From: Oligoflexus sp. | Lineage (GTDB): Bacteria > Bdellovibrionota_B > Oligoflexia > Oligoflexales > Oligoflexaceae | Reading direction: 5' to 3' | NCBI RefSeq assembly: GCF_035712445.1 | Contig: NZ_DASTAT010000145.1 | Location: 62,001-126,000 of the forward strand | Length of the DNA stretch: 64,000 nt | Part shown: in pieces, positions 51,623 through 60,094 of the stretch | Numbering within the stretch: position 1 is the first letter of the stretch | Layout: each line of letters opens with the position of its first letter | The notes under the pieces: generated by a model | What the model saw: the letters and a program-made list of their open reading frames with translations, nothing else | Database searches by the model: none | What the model was told of the DNA's origin: nothing | Translations under genes and position numbers: made by a program

Positions 51623-51651
51623 TTGACAGGCATGAGCTTAACCTTCCGCGA

Positions 51652-52398
51652 TCAAGCGCCCTGAACGTCTTCAACAGAACCGAGTTTGCCTTTCAGCTCA
51701 TCGAGTTCGGCATGCAGCGCGTCAAGGGAAGCCTTCAGCATCTCACGCATCTTTTCTTTTTCAGCCTGAACCACCGTCTGGCAGGCATTCAATTCCTTTT
51801 CGATTTCCTTGCCCATGCTTTCCGCATCCAAATCATCAGCAGGGCCGGCATCCGCGGAACGCCCAGCGCCTTCTTTCAGTGCAGCAGCTTCCGCTTCAGG
51901 TTTGCCGGCATCGTCGCTCCTGGAGCAGGCTTCTTTGATATTGGCGCGAGCGTCTTCCTGGGCGGTGCGAATGTCTTCCAATGTGCTCTGGATCGCAGCT
52001 TTGATCTTCTGGCCCATGGCCTCCAGACCGGCTTTCTTTTCCTCGGCGCTGACTTCGCCGTCCTTGTCCTTATCCAGTGCGGCTTTCATTTCAGCGCGCA
52101 ATTTTTCTTTCATTTCCTTCCACTCGGCTTTCAGAGCGGCTTTTTCTTCTTCGCTCAGTTTGCCGTCGCCATCCTTATCAGCTTTGGCCAGAAGCTCCTT
52201 ACGAACTTCCGCCACGGGCATGACTTCAGCGCCATAGATTTCTTTTTGAAGGTCAGCCGACAGACCCAGGTAGGCACTCTCGATATCAGCAGGTGCTTCC
52301 TCGGCGGCTGTTGTGGATGATGTCCGGTTACAGGCTGCGCCTAGCATAAGAGTGACAGCGAGAGCCGCATGAGTGAGATGGTTGAGTTGAACTTTCAT
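51652..52398 (-). CDS. EF-hand lipoprotein with coiled coil
   Basis: The protein is 248 aa. GGAGGGA precedes ATG 52398; the signal ends at MLGAACNR, a lipobox. Two EF-hand loops are clear, DKDGDGKLSEEE (about 79-90) and DKDKDGEVSAEE (about 108-119). The rest is very rich in Glu, Lys and Ala with coiled-coil character (KEKMREMLKASLDALHAELDELKGK). It is a calcium-binding lipoprotein of unknown role. With the secreted EF-hand protein at 48.5 kb it flanks the glycosidase. Confidence 0.85.
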   Translation of the reverse strand: MKVQLNHLTHAALAVTLMLGAACNRTSSTTAAEEAPADIESAYLGLSADLQKEIYGAEVMPVAEVRKELLAKADKDGDGKLSEEEKAALKAEWKEMKEKLRAEMKAALDKDKDGEVSAEEKKAGLEAMGQKIKAAIQSTLEDIRTAQEDARANIKEACSRSDDAGKPEAEAAALKEGAGRSADAGPADDLDAESMGKEIEKELNACQTVVQAEKEKMREMLKASLDALHAELDELKGKLGSVEDVQGA

Positions 52399-52734
52399 TA
52401 TTTGGTCCCTCCAGAATTTTTTGCGTCGCGTAGAAAATTTATCGGTATTCAAATTCGCCAATAAAACTTTTCTGCAGATGGGTTTGAAAACCAAGGTTTG
52501 CGACTCGTCATTTCTTTCGTTGCCCACGGATCACACGGCACGAGCGGCAGAAATCTTGAGAGGCTTTCTGCCTGGCCTCTTTTTTGGCCAAATTCTGTGT
52601 ATGAAAAAAGCCCAATTAATTCCACTCAACTCACTGTAATCACTGTTTTTATAAGATTTATTTCAATTTTGATGCAGCTCTACCGATACGTTTTTTGTGT
52701 GTACGACATCACGAGCCAATTTAGAGGGGACTTT
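52399..52734. other. 336-base divergent intergenic region
   Basis: It separates two divergent lipoprotein genes. AT-rich DNA at about 52625-52675 contains TATAAG as a possible -10 for the rightward gene without a good -35. No ORF with RBS, repeat or terminator is evident. Confidence 0.35.
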
Positions 52735-53436
52735 ATGATCCGCACGAACAGCCAGACCTGGATGCATTTCTCGATCGCTTGCTTTGTAGCCTTTGCTCTG
52801 ACGATGTCCGGCTGTGGAACGGATGATATGAACCTTCGCTCCCTCGGACTTGGCAAAAAGAGCAGCCGGGCAGGAGTTGATGCAGCAGCACTGGCTGGCA
52901 ATGGCGCTCCGTCCGGCAAGCATTTCAGCTTGAATCTGATCGGCGTTCCCAAGAACAAGACAGCAACGATCACCAGCGGTAACCGCATTTTCCTTCCTCT
53001 GGAAGGTACGGCGAAGGTCAACCTGAGCCAGGGTGATTTCATGGTTCTTGACGCCAACGGCACCGATGGTGTGGCCGCTTTCCGATTGCCAGCGCCGGAT
53101 GCGGATGGTGATGGCGTGACGTCATACTCGGTTTATGCTCGCGCTCTGGGCAAACCCAATGGCTCGATCAAAGCCAATACCTGTGCCACCGACGTGGTCT
53201 CGGGTGAGCTTGTCTGCAGCCTGGAAACCCTGGTGCAGATTCGTACCAAGGGCAAGAGCAGTTTCTCGAATGTGTCGCGCGAGCTGCTCTCGATTTCCGC
53301 TGACATCGATGGTGATGGCACCGTGGAACGCGTTCCTTTGTTTGACTCGCGACTTCAGGACTATTTCTGGGGCTTCGACAACCAGGGTTTGAAACTCCTG
53401 CAGCTTCGCTTTGTGGAAGTTCCGACCGCTTTCTAA
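52735..53436 (+). CDS. lipoprotein of unknown function
   Basis: The protein is 233 aa. AGAGGGGA lies before ATG 52735; the signal ends at TMSGCGTDD, a lipobox. The mature chain is beta-rich with phrases such as FSLNLIGVPKNKTATI and GTAKVNLSQGDFMVLDANGTDGVAAF, and a DADGDGVTSYSV segment that resembles a calcium loop. Two Cys (ANTCAT, LVCSLE) could pair. No family recognised. It is directly upstream of the giant repeat lipoprotein on the same strand, with a hairpin and 243 bases between. Confidence 0.7.
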   Translation: MIRTNSQTWMHFSIACFVAFALTMSGCGTDDMNLRSLGLGKKSSRAGVDAAALAGNGAPSGKHFSLNLIGVPKNKTATITSGNRIFLPLEGTAKVNLSQGDFMVLDANGTDGVAAFRLPAPDADGDGVTSYSVYARALGKPNGSIKANTCATDVVSGELVCSLETLVQIRTKGKSSFSNVSRELLSISADIDGDGTVERVPLFDSRLQDYFWGFDNQGLKLLQLRFVEVPTAF

Positions 53437-53448
53437 GAAAAGATCAGG

Positions 53449-53482
53449 GATCCTAGGAACTTCGACTTGCGAAGTTGGGATC
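53449..53482 (+). terminator. hairpin after the lipoprotein gene
   Basis: AACTTCG (53458-53464) pairs with CGAAGTT (53470-53476) around five bases, extended by GATCC/GGATC (53449-53453 and 53478-53482) with a bulge. It starts 13 bases after the stop. No T-run follows, so termination is uncertain. Confidence 0.45.
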
Positions 53483-53679
53483 TCCACCCAAAACCCCTGT
53501 GTCTCTAATGAATTAAAAGTATTTGAGAAAACACCCTCATTTAAGATTCAAGGCAAAACTCTCGAAAAGGAATTGCGACATTTTGTTTGAAACTTTGAAT
53601 CTTACGCCCTGGCTACTTTGGGCCATTGCCCTTAGAGGAAAAGGACACCCGACTCGCAAGCCAGAGGGGGCCGTACACG

Positions 53680-56600
53680 ATGATGAAGCTATTTGCCATT
53701 CTCACTTTCTTGACGCTCAGCGCGTGTAGCGACGGCGTCACAGTCGACGTCGTGGATCGCGCCAACACGCAAACAACCGCCTACAAACCCGGTAGCAAGG
53801 TCGTTGTCGACAATACCCGTGATTCCCAGCCAGGAGCCAAGGACTATCCCTTGGTCATGCTCGATCCTTCGGACGTGTGCCGCGGTATTGAGTATTATAA
53901 TAAAGACGGCGTGCTGACTGCAGGCGAGCGGGAATGCGAAGTGAGCAGCATGAATCTCCTGCCGCAAAACATCCGAGCGGGCGTCACCATCAGTGGCATC
54001 ACTGGGGTTATGGTTCCTGCGGATACCAAATGTACTCGTGATGGTGAAACCGATTGCGTGACCACAGCGGATCTTCCGGCTGTCTCTACGCAAAATCTTG
54101 CGGCCAAAGTGATGGCGGGAGAGACGGTAGCCGGTGTGCAGGGTACTGCCACCGCACAGGCGGTTCCAAATTGTACGGTGGACGGCAGCACAGCCTGCAT
54201 CGCCACCGCGTCCTTTCCTGCGGCGGATGCCAGTGGACTTGCCAATAAGGTGGCAGCTGGCGTTGTCGTTGCGGGCATTACCGGTACCGCACCTGTTGAA
54301 GCCCATGCACTTTGTGCTGCCGACGGCGCGACGGCGTGCGTGGTGAGTGCCCCTTATCGCGCGGCGCTGACGACGGCATTGGGTGATAAAGTGATCGCTG
54401 GCCAGAGCGTGGCAGGCGTTTCCGGGAATGTGACTCTTCCCGCAGCGGGACTTGTTTTTGCGGGTAGTAACTATGGAATCAACGGAACAAGCGTGACTGG
54501 AACCTTGACGCTTCCTTCCGCTGCGAATGTCCGCAGCAGCAATGGGACCTTCGGTGTGAATGGTTCAAGCGTCACACCAACTCTGGCCAACTGCTCCACC
54601 GATGGAGGCGTGGGCTGTGTAGCCGTGGGTCCTAACTTTGCTGCAGCTTTAACAACGGGGCTCGCCACGAAAGTCGTTACTGGGCAAACGGTGGCGGGAA
54701 TTTCCGGTTCCGCAGCGGCCGAGTCTCATAGCAATTGTAGTGCGGATGGAGCCACGGGTTGTATTGCAACGACGACTTACACGGCGGCCTTGACCACGGG
54801 TCTTGCCGTTAAAATCGTAGCAGGTAACACCGTCGCTGGCGTTGCAGGAACCACGGCGGCGGAATCGCATTTGAATTGTGCTGCTGATGGTACCACTGGC
54901 TGTGTGGCGACGGCGGCGTTTACTGCGGCGGATACTTCGGGTCTTGCGGCGAAGATTGTGTCGGGAAATACTGTTGCAGGCGTTCCTGGTTCTGCGACTG
55001 CGGAATCACACAGCTCTTGTACAACGGATGGTGGCACCGGATGCGTGGCGACGCCCGCTTATGCAGCCGCAGCCACGTCTGCACTTGCACCTAAAATTGT
55101 CTCAGGCAACACAGTTGCAGGCATATCCGGTACTGCGACTGCAGAATCACATAGCGCCTGCGCGACCGATGGCGCCATAGGCTGCGTGGCAACAGCTTCC
55201 TATGCAGCGGCGGCAACCTCGGGTCTTGCACCAAGGGTTGTATCTGGAAATACAGTAGCCGGCATTCCCGGATCCGCTACCGCAGAATCTCATAGCGCCT
55301 GTACCACAGACGGAGCAACTGCTTGCGTCGCAACCAGCACCTATGCTGCAGCTTTAACGACAGGCCTTGCTCCTAAGATTGTGACGGGTAATACCGTCGC
55401 TGGCATAGCCGGTTCCGCGATTGAAGAATCACATAGCGCTTGTACAACGGATGGTGGCACCGGATGCGTGGCGACGACCACTTATGCAGCCGCAGCCACG
55501 TCTGCACTTGCACCCAAAATTGTTTCAGGCAACACAGTTGCAGGCATATCCGGTACTGCGACTGCAGAATCACATAGCGCCTGCGCGACCGACGGCGCCA
55601 TAGGTTGCGTGGCAACCACCACATACAAAGCCGCCTTGACCACTGGGCTTGCTCCCAAGATCGTCACTGGCAATACGGTCGCTGGCGTCGCAGGAACAAC
55701 AAGCGCCGAGTCTCATAACAACTGTTTAACGGACGGCGCCATAGGTTGTGTTGCGACCGCTTCGTACACCGCTGCATCTACATCAGGTTTGGCGGCAAAA
55801 ATCGTAGCCGGCAACACAGTCGCTGGCATCGCTGGCACCACGGATGCAGAGTCACACAGCAGCTGTGCTGCAGATGGTTCGACAGGCTGCGTAGCGACTG
55901 CGACTTATACAGCAGCCTTAACCACAAGCCTTGCCGCAAAGGTTGTCACGGGTCAAACCGTGGCAGGCATCGCCGGTTCTGCGATCGCCGAATCTCACAG
56001 CAACTGCGGAGCCGACGGCGCAACAGGTTGCGTCGCCACAGCGTCTTACACAGCCGCTGCAACCTCGGGCCTTGCGAGCAAAGTCCTATCCGGTCAAACC
56101 GTAGCCGGCACTGCCGGTAATATCACACTTCCCTCTGCAAGCCTTGTTTATACAGGCACAAGCTACGGCATCGGCGGCAACGGCAGCACAGGAACACTCA
56201 CCATACCAGCCGCCGCTCAGGTTCGTACCTCTGCCGGTGCCTATGGTATCGGTGGCAATGCCATCACACCCTCTCTTGCCGATTGTGCCGCCGATGGTGC
56301 TGCAGGCTGTGTGGCTGTTGGTCCTTTGATGGCCGCGGCTGTGACCACAGGCCTTGCTACAAAAGTCGTCACAGGTCAAACCGTGGCGGGTATCGCAGGT
56401 TCGGCCATCGCGGAAGCCCATAGCGACTGTTCCGCCGACGGCGCGACCGGCTGTGTCGCGACCTCGTCCTATACAGCCGCTGCAACGAGTGGCCTCGCAC
56501 CGAAAATTGTCAGCGGCAATACCGTGGCTGGTATCCTCGGTTCTGCAACAGCAGAATCGCATACGAACTGCGCCGCGGATGGAGCCACCGGCTGTGTGGC

Positions 56601-58266
56601 TACGAACACTTACACAGCAGCTCTGACGACAGGCCTCGCTGCAAAAATCGTCACCGGAAATACAGTCGCTGGCGTGGCCGGTTCAACCGCTTCGGAATCG
56701 CACAGCGATTGTTCCGCCGATGGCGCAACAGGCTGCGTAGCCACCAGCTCCTTCACTGCAGCCGCCACCAGCGGCCTCGCCCCTAAAATTGTCAGCGGCA
56801 ATACGGTGGCCGGTATCCCCGGTTCCGCCACTGCAGAATCTCACAGCAACTGTGCAGCCGATGGTGCCACGGGTTGTATCGCGACCGTTTCGTATCGCGC
56901 CGCGAATGTCACCGGCCTCGCCAGCAAAGTTTTAACAGGCCAAACTGTAGCGGGAGCTGCAGGTAACGTGACCCTTCCCACAGTCGGCAACGTCCTGAGC
57001 GGCACAACGTTCGGCGTAAGCGGCACAGGCAGCACAGGGACCTTGACTCTCCCCACGGCAGCCAACGTTCGCGTCAGCAACGGAACCTTCGGTATCAGCG
57101 GCACAGGCAGCACACCGTCTCTGGCTGATTGTTCGGCGAATAACGTCAGCGGCTGCGTGACCACCGCAACCTATAAATCAGCGGACTTCACCAACATCAC
57201 AGCAGCCAATATTAAAGCCGGCGTGGTCGCAGGCGGTGTCACCGGAGACTATCCTTCGAGCACCTACCCTCTGTCGGGTAATACAGCGACCGCGGACCTC
57301 ACAGCCGCAACCTTTGACGCCAAAGTCAAATCATCGGCGGCGTTTGAATGGTTCGATTCCACAGGCTCCCTGCAAACAGGTGCAGGCGACACGGACATTG
57401 CGGCCGGAAACATCATCGATACAGTCACCATCTTCGGCACCACAGGCACGATTGCCAGCTGCGGCGCCGATGGCCTGACAGGATGTGTGACGACCAGCCG
57501 CTATAAATCGGTGGATACAGCCAGTCTCACGGCCTGGGACCTTCGTTACGGAAAGTCTGCGGGTGGCCTGACTGGTCAGATCCGAACGACCTGTCAGAAC
57601 CGGATTACAAACAGCATCTATAACTTTGATGGTACCGTCACAGCATCTGGTTCCACAGCTGGTACCAGCAATGACTGGTGGGATACTGTTGATAACTGGA
57701 ACAATAACTCCACGTCTCTGCCCCAGGGTAACATCAGCGGCTTCGGCGCGGAAAGTGTCTGCGACGCGGCCACGGTCTGGTCGGACGTTACAGCCGACGG
57801 AACCTGTAACGCGCCCGGCGATGACTGCGTCTTCTACGATCGCATTACCCAGCTTTACTGGTCGGAAACAAACCCAACAACGGGTGCCGCTCCCACGGCG
57901 ACAGCTTCGACCTGGCCGAATGCTGTGGCGAAATGCAACAACCTGACCTTCGGTGGTTTCACAGACTGGCGCTTGCCCACCGAGCATGACCTTCAAACAT
58001 CCGCTATGCATGGTATTCGGGACCTTTGGTATAAGGGCGGGACAGCTGGCACCGCATCCAATAACGACGACTTCGCGCCGGATGTCGACTACACGATGTT
58101 CTGGGCTTCGACCTCGGCCTCGGCGGATACAACCAACGCCTGGTCTGTATTCCTAACCGATGGTACAAGCTCAACCTATGGTGCGAAGTCAGGCTCAACG
58201 ACCAAACTGGGTACAGCGAACTTTGATCCGAGTTATCCCAACTCCGTGATCTGCGTACGTCCCTGA
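53680..58266 (+). CDS. giant tandem-repeat lipoprotein with C-terminal DUF1566 domain
   Basis: The protein is 1528 aa (start ATG 53680 or 53683) with a lipobox LSACS. After about 110 residues come about 21 modules of roughly 47 residues, with the pattern CxxDGxxGCVAT, then YxAAxTxGLAxKIV, GNTVAGIxG and AESH. Each has two Cys, so each module may hold a disulphide. Three modules are followed by a longer spacer of strand-turn type (GTLTLPSAANVR, NGTFGVNG). The last 170 residues are a DUF1566/Fib_succ_major type domain (DRITQLYWSE, FGGFTDWRLPTEHDLQ, FWASTS, VICVRP). It should be an extended surface adhesin or structural protein. Its stop abuts that of the convergent FecR gene (TGATCA). Confidence 0.85.
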   Translation: MMKLFAILTFLTLSACSDGVTVDVVDRANTQTTAYKPGSKVVVDNTRDSQPGAKDYPLVMLDPSDVCRGIEYYNKDGVLTAGERECEVSSMNLLPQNIRAGVTISGITGVMVPADTKCTRDGETDCVTTADLPAVSTQNLAAKVMAGETVAGVQGTATAQAVPNCTVDGSTACIATASFPAADASGLANKVAAGVVVAGITGTAPVEAHALCAADGATACVVSAPYRAALTTALGDKVIAGQSVAGVSGNVTLPAAGLVFAGSNYGINGTSVTGTLTLPSAANVRSSNGTFGVNGSSVTPTLANCSTDGGVGCVAVGPNFAAALTTGLATKVVTGQTVAGISGSAAAESHSNCSADGATGCIATTTYTAALTTGLAVKIVAGNTVAGVAGTTAAESHLNCAADGTTGCVATAAFTAADTSGLAAKIVSGNTVAGVPGSATAESHSSCTTDGGTGCVATPAYAAAATSALAPKIVSGNTVAGISGTATAESHSACATDGAIGCVATASYAAAATSGLAPRVVSGNTVAGIPGSATAESHSACTTDGATACVATSTYAAALTTGLAPKIVTGNTVAGIAGSAIEESHSACTTDGGTGCVATTTYAAAATSALAPKIVSGNTVAGISGTATAESHSACATDGAIGCVATTTYKAALTTGLAPKIVTGNTVAGVAGTTSAESHNNCLTDGAIGCVATASYTAASTSGLAAKIVAGNTVAGIAGTTDAESHSSCAADGSTGCVATATYTAALTTSLAAKVVTGQTVAGIAGSAIAESHSNCGADGATGCVATASYTAAATSGLASKVLSGQTVAGTAGNITLPSASLVYTGTSYGIGGNGSTGTLTIPAAAQVRTSAGAYGIGGNAITPSLADCAADGAAGCVAVGPLMAAAVTTGLATKVVTGQTVAGIAGSAIAEAHSDCSADGATGCVATSSYTAAATSGLAPKIVSGNTVAGILGSATAESHTNCAADGATGCVATNTYTAALTTGLAAKIVTGNTVAGVAGSTASESHSDCSADGATGCVATSSFTAAATSGLAPKIVSGNTVAGIPGSATAESHSNCAADGATGCIATVSYRAANVTGLASKVLTGQTVAGAAGNVTLPTVGNVLSGTTFGVSGTGSTGTLTLPTAANVRVSNGTFGISGTGSTPSLADCSANNVSGCVTTATYKSADFTNITAANIKAGVVAGGVTGDYPSSTYPLSGNTATADLTAATFDAKVKSSAAFEWFDSTGSLQTGAGDTDIAAGNIIDTVTIFGTTGTIASCGADGLTGCVTTSRYKSVDTASLTAWDLRYGKSAGGLTGQIRTTCQNRITNSIYNFDGTVTASGSTAGTSNDWWDTVDNWNNNSTSLPQGNISGFGAESVCDAATVWSDVTADGTCNAPGDDCVFYDRITQLYWSETNPTTGAAPTATASTWPNAVAKCNNLTFGGFTDWRLPTEHDLQTSAMHGIRDLWYKGGTAGTASNNDDFAPDVDYTMFWASTSASADTTNAWSVFLTDGTSSTYGAKSGSTTKLGTANFDPSYPNSVICVRP
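55016..55193 (+). repeat. near-identical copy A of an intragenic duplication
   Basis: These 178 bases match 55439-55616 with about six differences, far closer than other units of the array. The offset of 423 bases is exactly three units. Confidence 0.85.
55439..55616 (+). repeat. near-identical copy B of an intragenic duplication
   Basis: Partner of 55016-55193 (offset three units). Most of the differences are at third codon positions, compatible with recent duplication or gene conversion under protein constraint. Confidence 0.85.
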
Positions 58267-59991
58267 TCAGTCTTTATTGTAAATGATGGTAACGGGAAGG
58301 CTCATAAAATAAGGATCGAAGTTTCGGATGAACGCACGGGCCGCCGAGTGCGTTTTGAAGAGGTTTCGGTCCATTTTCAAAAGACTCATGCGCCGCACAT
58401 AATAAAGATCCCCGGACCGACTCCCTTCCTTGTTCAGATCGAAGGATCCTTTGCCGCCCAGGAAGGCCTGCGGTGATCCTCGATAAACAAGATCGGGACG
58501 CAGGCGCTTGATCAGACTCTTGATGAATTTTTCATCCGTGCTATCGGTCGATGCCACGATGCTTTTGCCGCGAACGAATTGCACCGCTGAAAGACTCGAA
58601 ACCGCCTGCAGCGGCAGCACAGCGAAGGCTTTCGCTCCTCGCAGATAACCTTCAAGTTCGGGCAGCATCATAGGTTCCCAAAGATGCAGCATCGCATCCG
58701 GCTGGGTAAGAAGCGGGGAACGGATCCATTGATCGGTCGGTTCCACAAAACGCCAGCCATCGATCTGCAGCGTCAAAGCCTGAGGTGTTTTCAGGCTCCG
58801 CAATGTGACCTGAGTCTTCAGATTCGTCACGCGCACTTCGCTCTCGTCGTCGTCCTTCCGCATCAGGCCGCTCTCGACAATCAGCTGCAGGCCCTCAAGA
58901 TTTTTTTGGGGAAGAAGGCTCTGCAGTTCGCGCAAATAAAAGAACATCCCCAAAGCGCCGGGTTCGCGTTTGACAATGATGGGCTTGCCCGCACCGCGAA
59001 GGCTGATCCTGAGTATGCTCTGCCAGCGATTCGAATTGAATACGGGCTTGGGGCCGGTCAGGGGCAGCACCAAGGGAATCTCATAGGATTCTTCGATGGC
59101 ATCCACACTCCAGAATGTGACCTGGGAATCCTTCAGCTTCGGCAGAACCAGCTCTTCGGGTGTCTCCTCGACCAGAGGCAAGGTTTCCGGTGCCGGCGTC
59201 TCATCCATCAGCTCCAGCTCTGCATCCGTTGTTGGTGCCGGCGTAGGCTCCGGGACTTTCACGGCTTCGACCTTCTTCACCACCGGAGGTGGTGGTGGCG
59301 GCGGAGGTGGAAGCTGGGGTTTGACTTCCATGATTGGAGCTGCCTGCGTTTCCGGAATCGACTCGTCGAGCTGTTCATCCAGATTCGGCGCGGCACTGTC
59401 ATCGAGCTGCGCGAGGCTCACAGCACCCTTGGAATTTTGCACGCGGATCGTTTCCGGTTTCGAAGCTTCGGCACCGGCATTGGCCTGCAGGCGGAACTGC
59501 CCCTCAAGGCGCGAGAGATCCACGCTGTAGCGTTTGGTTTGAATCGTGATGGGCTTGGCCGCTGCCACCGTGGGCGCGGCTTTGGGACGTTTGCCTTTTT
59601 TGTCGGATGCCGAGACTTCTTCCGCGATGATACCGTCCGCCTGAACTTCGAGTCCCCCTTTGATCAGCGAGATGGTCATGCCCGGAATAATGGTCTGCGC
59701 CTGCAGTTTGATCTGCGTATCTTCAGGCAGGACGATGGTCGCCCCATTTTCCAATAAAAGTTCGGCGCGGCTCTGGGCGCCGGTGGCGATCGCATCCAGC
59801 GCCAGCAAATGGCTTCCCACCCGGGCCGAGGACCAGCTGAAGCTGCCTGCCGGTCGAATGGAAACATTGCCCTGGATGCTGGCGATATTGGCCAAAGCCC
59901 CTTCTTTTCGCTCCAGCTGATCAGGCCAGGCGATCCAGGCAATCGAAAGGCCAATGGCGAGTAACCAGAGCAGCAGCATGCGACGCGGCAT
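58267..59991 (-). CDS. FecR-domain membrane protein with Pro-rich linker
   Basis: The protein is 574 aa. GGAGG lies seven bases before the ATG. A membrane anchor (MLLLWLLAIGLSIAWIAW) is followed by a FecR domain at about residues 35-125 (GNVSIRPAG, LLALDAIATGAQSRAELLLENGA, IKGGLEVQA). Residues about 225-300 contain a run of ten Pro and Pro/Glu/Thr repeats, a flexible spacer. The C-terminal 270 residues are unknown, with no obvious domain. FecR domains act in periplasmic signalling or envelope assembly. It is divergent from the SpoIIE operon (103-base gap) and abuts the repeat lipoprotein. Confidence 0.82.
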   Translation of the reverse strand: MPRRMLLLWLLAIGLSIAWIAWPDQLERKEGALANIASIQGNVSIRPAGSFSWSSARVGSHLLALDAIATGAQSRAELLLENGATIVLPEDTQIKLQAQTIIPGMTISLIKGGLEVQADGIIAEEVSASDKKGKRPKAAPTVAAAKPITIQTKRYSVDLSRLEGQFRLQANAGAEASKPETIRVQNSKGAVSLAQLDDSAAPNLDEQLDESIPETQAAPIMEVKPQLPPPPPPPPPVVKKVEAVKVPEPTPAPTTDAELELMDETPAPETLPLVEETPEELVLPKLKDSQVTFWSVDAIEESYEIPLVLPLTGPKPVFNSNRWQSILRISLRGAGKPIIVKREPGALGMFFYLRELQSLLPQKNLEGLQLIVESGLMRKDDDESEVRVTNLKTQVTLRSLKTPQALTLQIDGWRFVEPTDQWIRSPLLTQPDAMLHLWEPMMLPELEGYLRGAKAFAVLPLQAVSSLSAVQFVRGKSIVASTDSTDEKFIKSLIKRLRPDLVYRGSPQAFLGGKGSFDLNKEGSRSGDLYYVRRMSLLKMDRNLFKTHSAARAFIRNFDPYFMSLPVTIIYNKD

Positions 59992-60094
59992 GTGTAAGCC
60001 TCCCCTCCCTGTATCGGTAAGAATTGCTCCCCCTATAGGGACTCAGGATTTTCTTTCCAGTTCCGATGAAGTTGAAAGGAACATCAGGATTATT

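Larger units (their letters stand above)
54019..57590 (+). repeat. tandem array of about 21 modules, mostly 141-base period
   Basis: The array encodes the two-Cys modules of the lipoprotein. The period is 141 bases in the middle, with larger units at three places where a spacer of about 48 codons is inserted. Sequence similarity between units varies, being highest between units near 55.0 and 55.4 kb. Confidence 0.85.

Noticed and set aside
54019..57590. CRISPR array or microsatellite-type repeat DNA
   Set aside because: The period is 141 bases, units are coding throughout in one frame and there are no short identical repeats with unique spacers.
58684..59757. 357-codon open frame on the plus strand
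   Set aside because: Opposite the FecR-domain gene; contains arginine/histidine-rich stretches that are the reverse of the Pro-rich linker.
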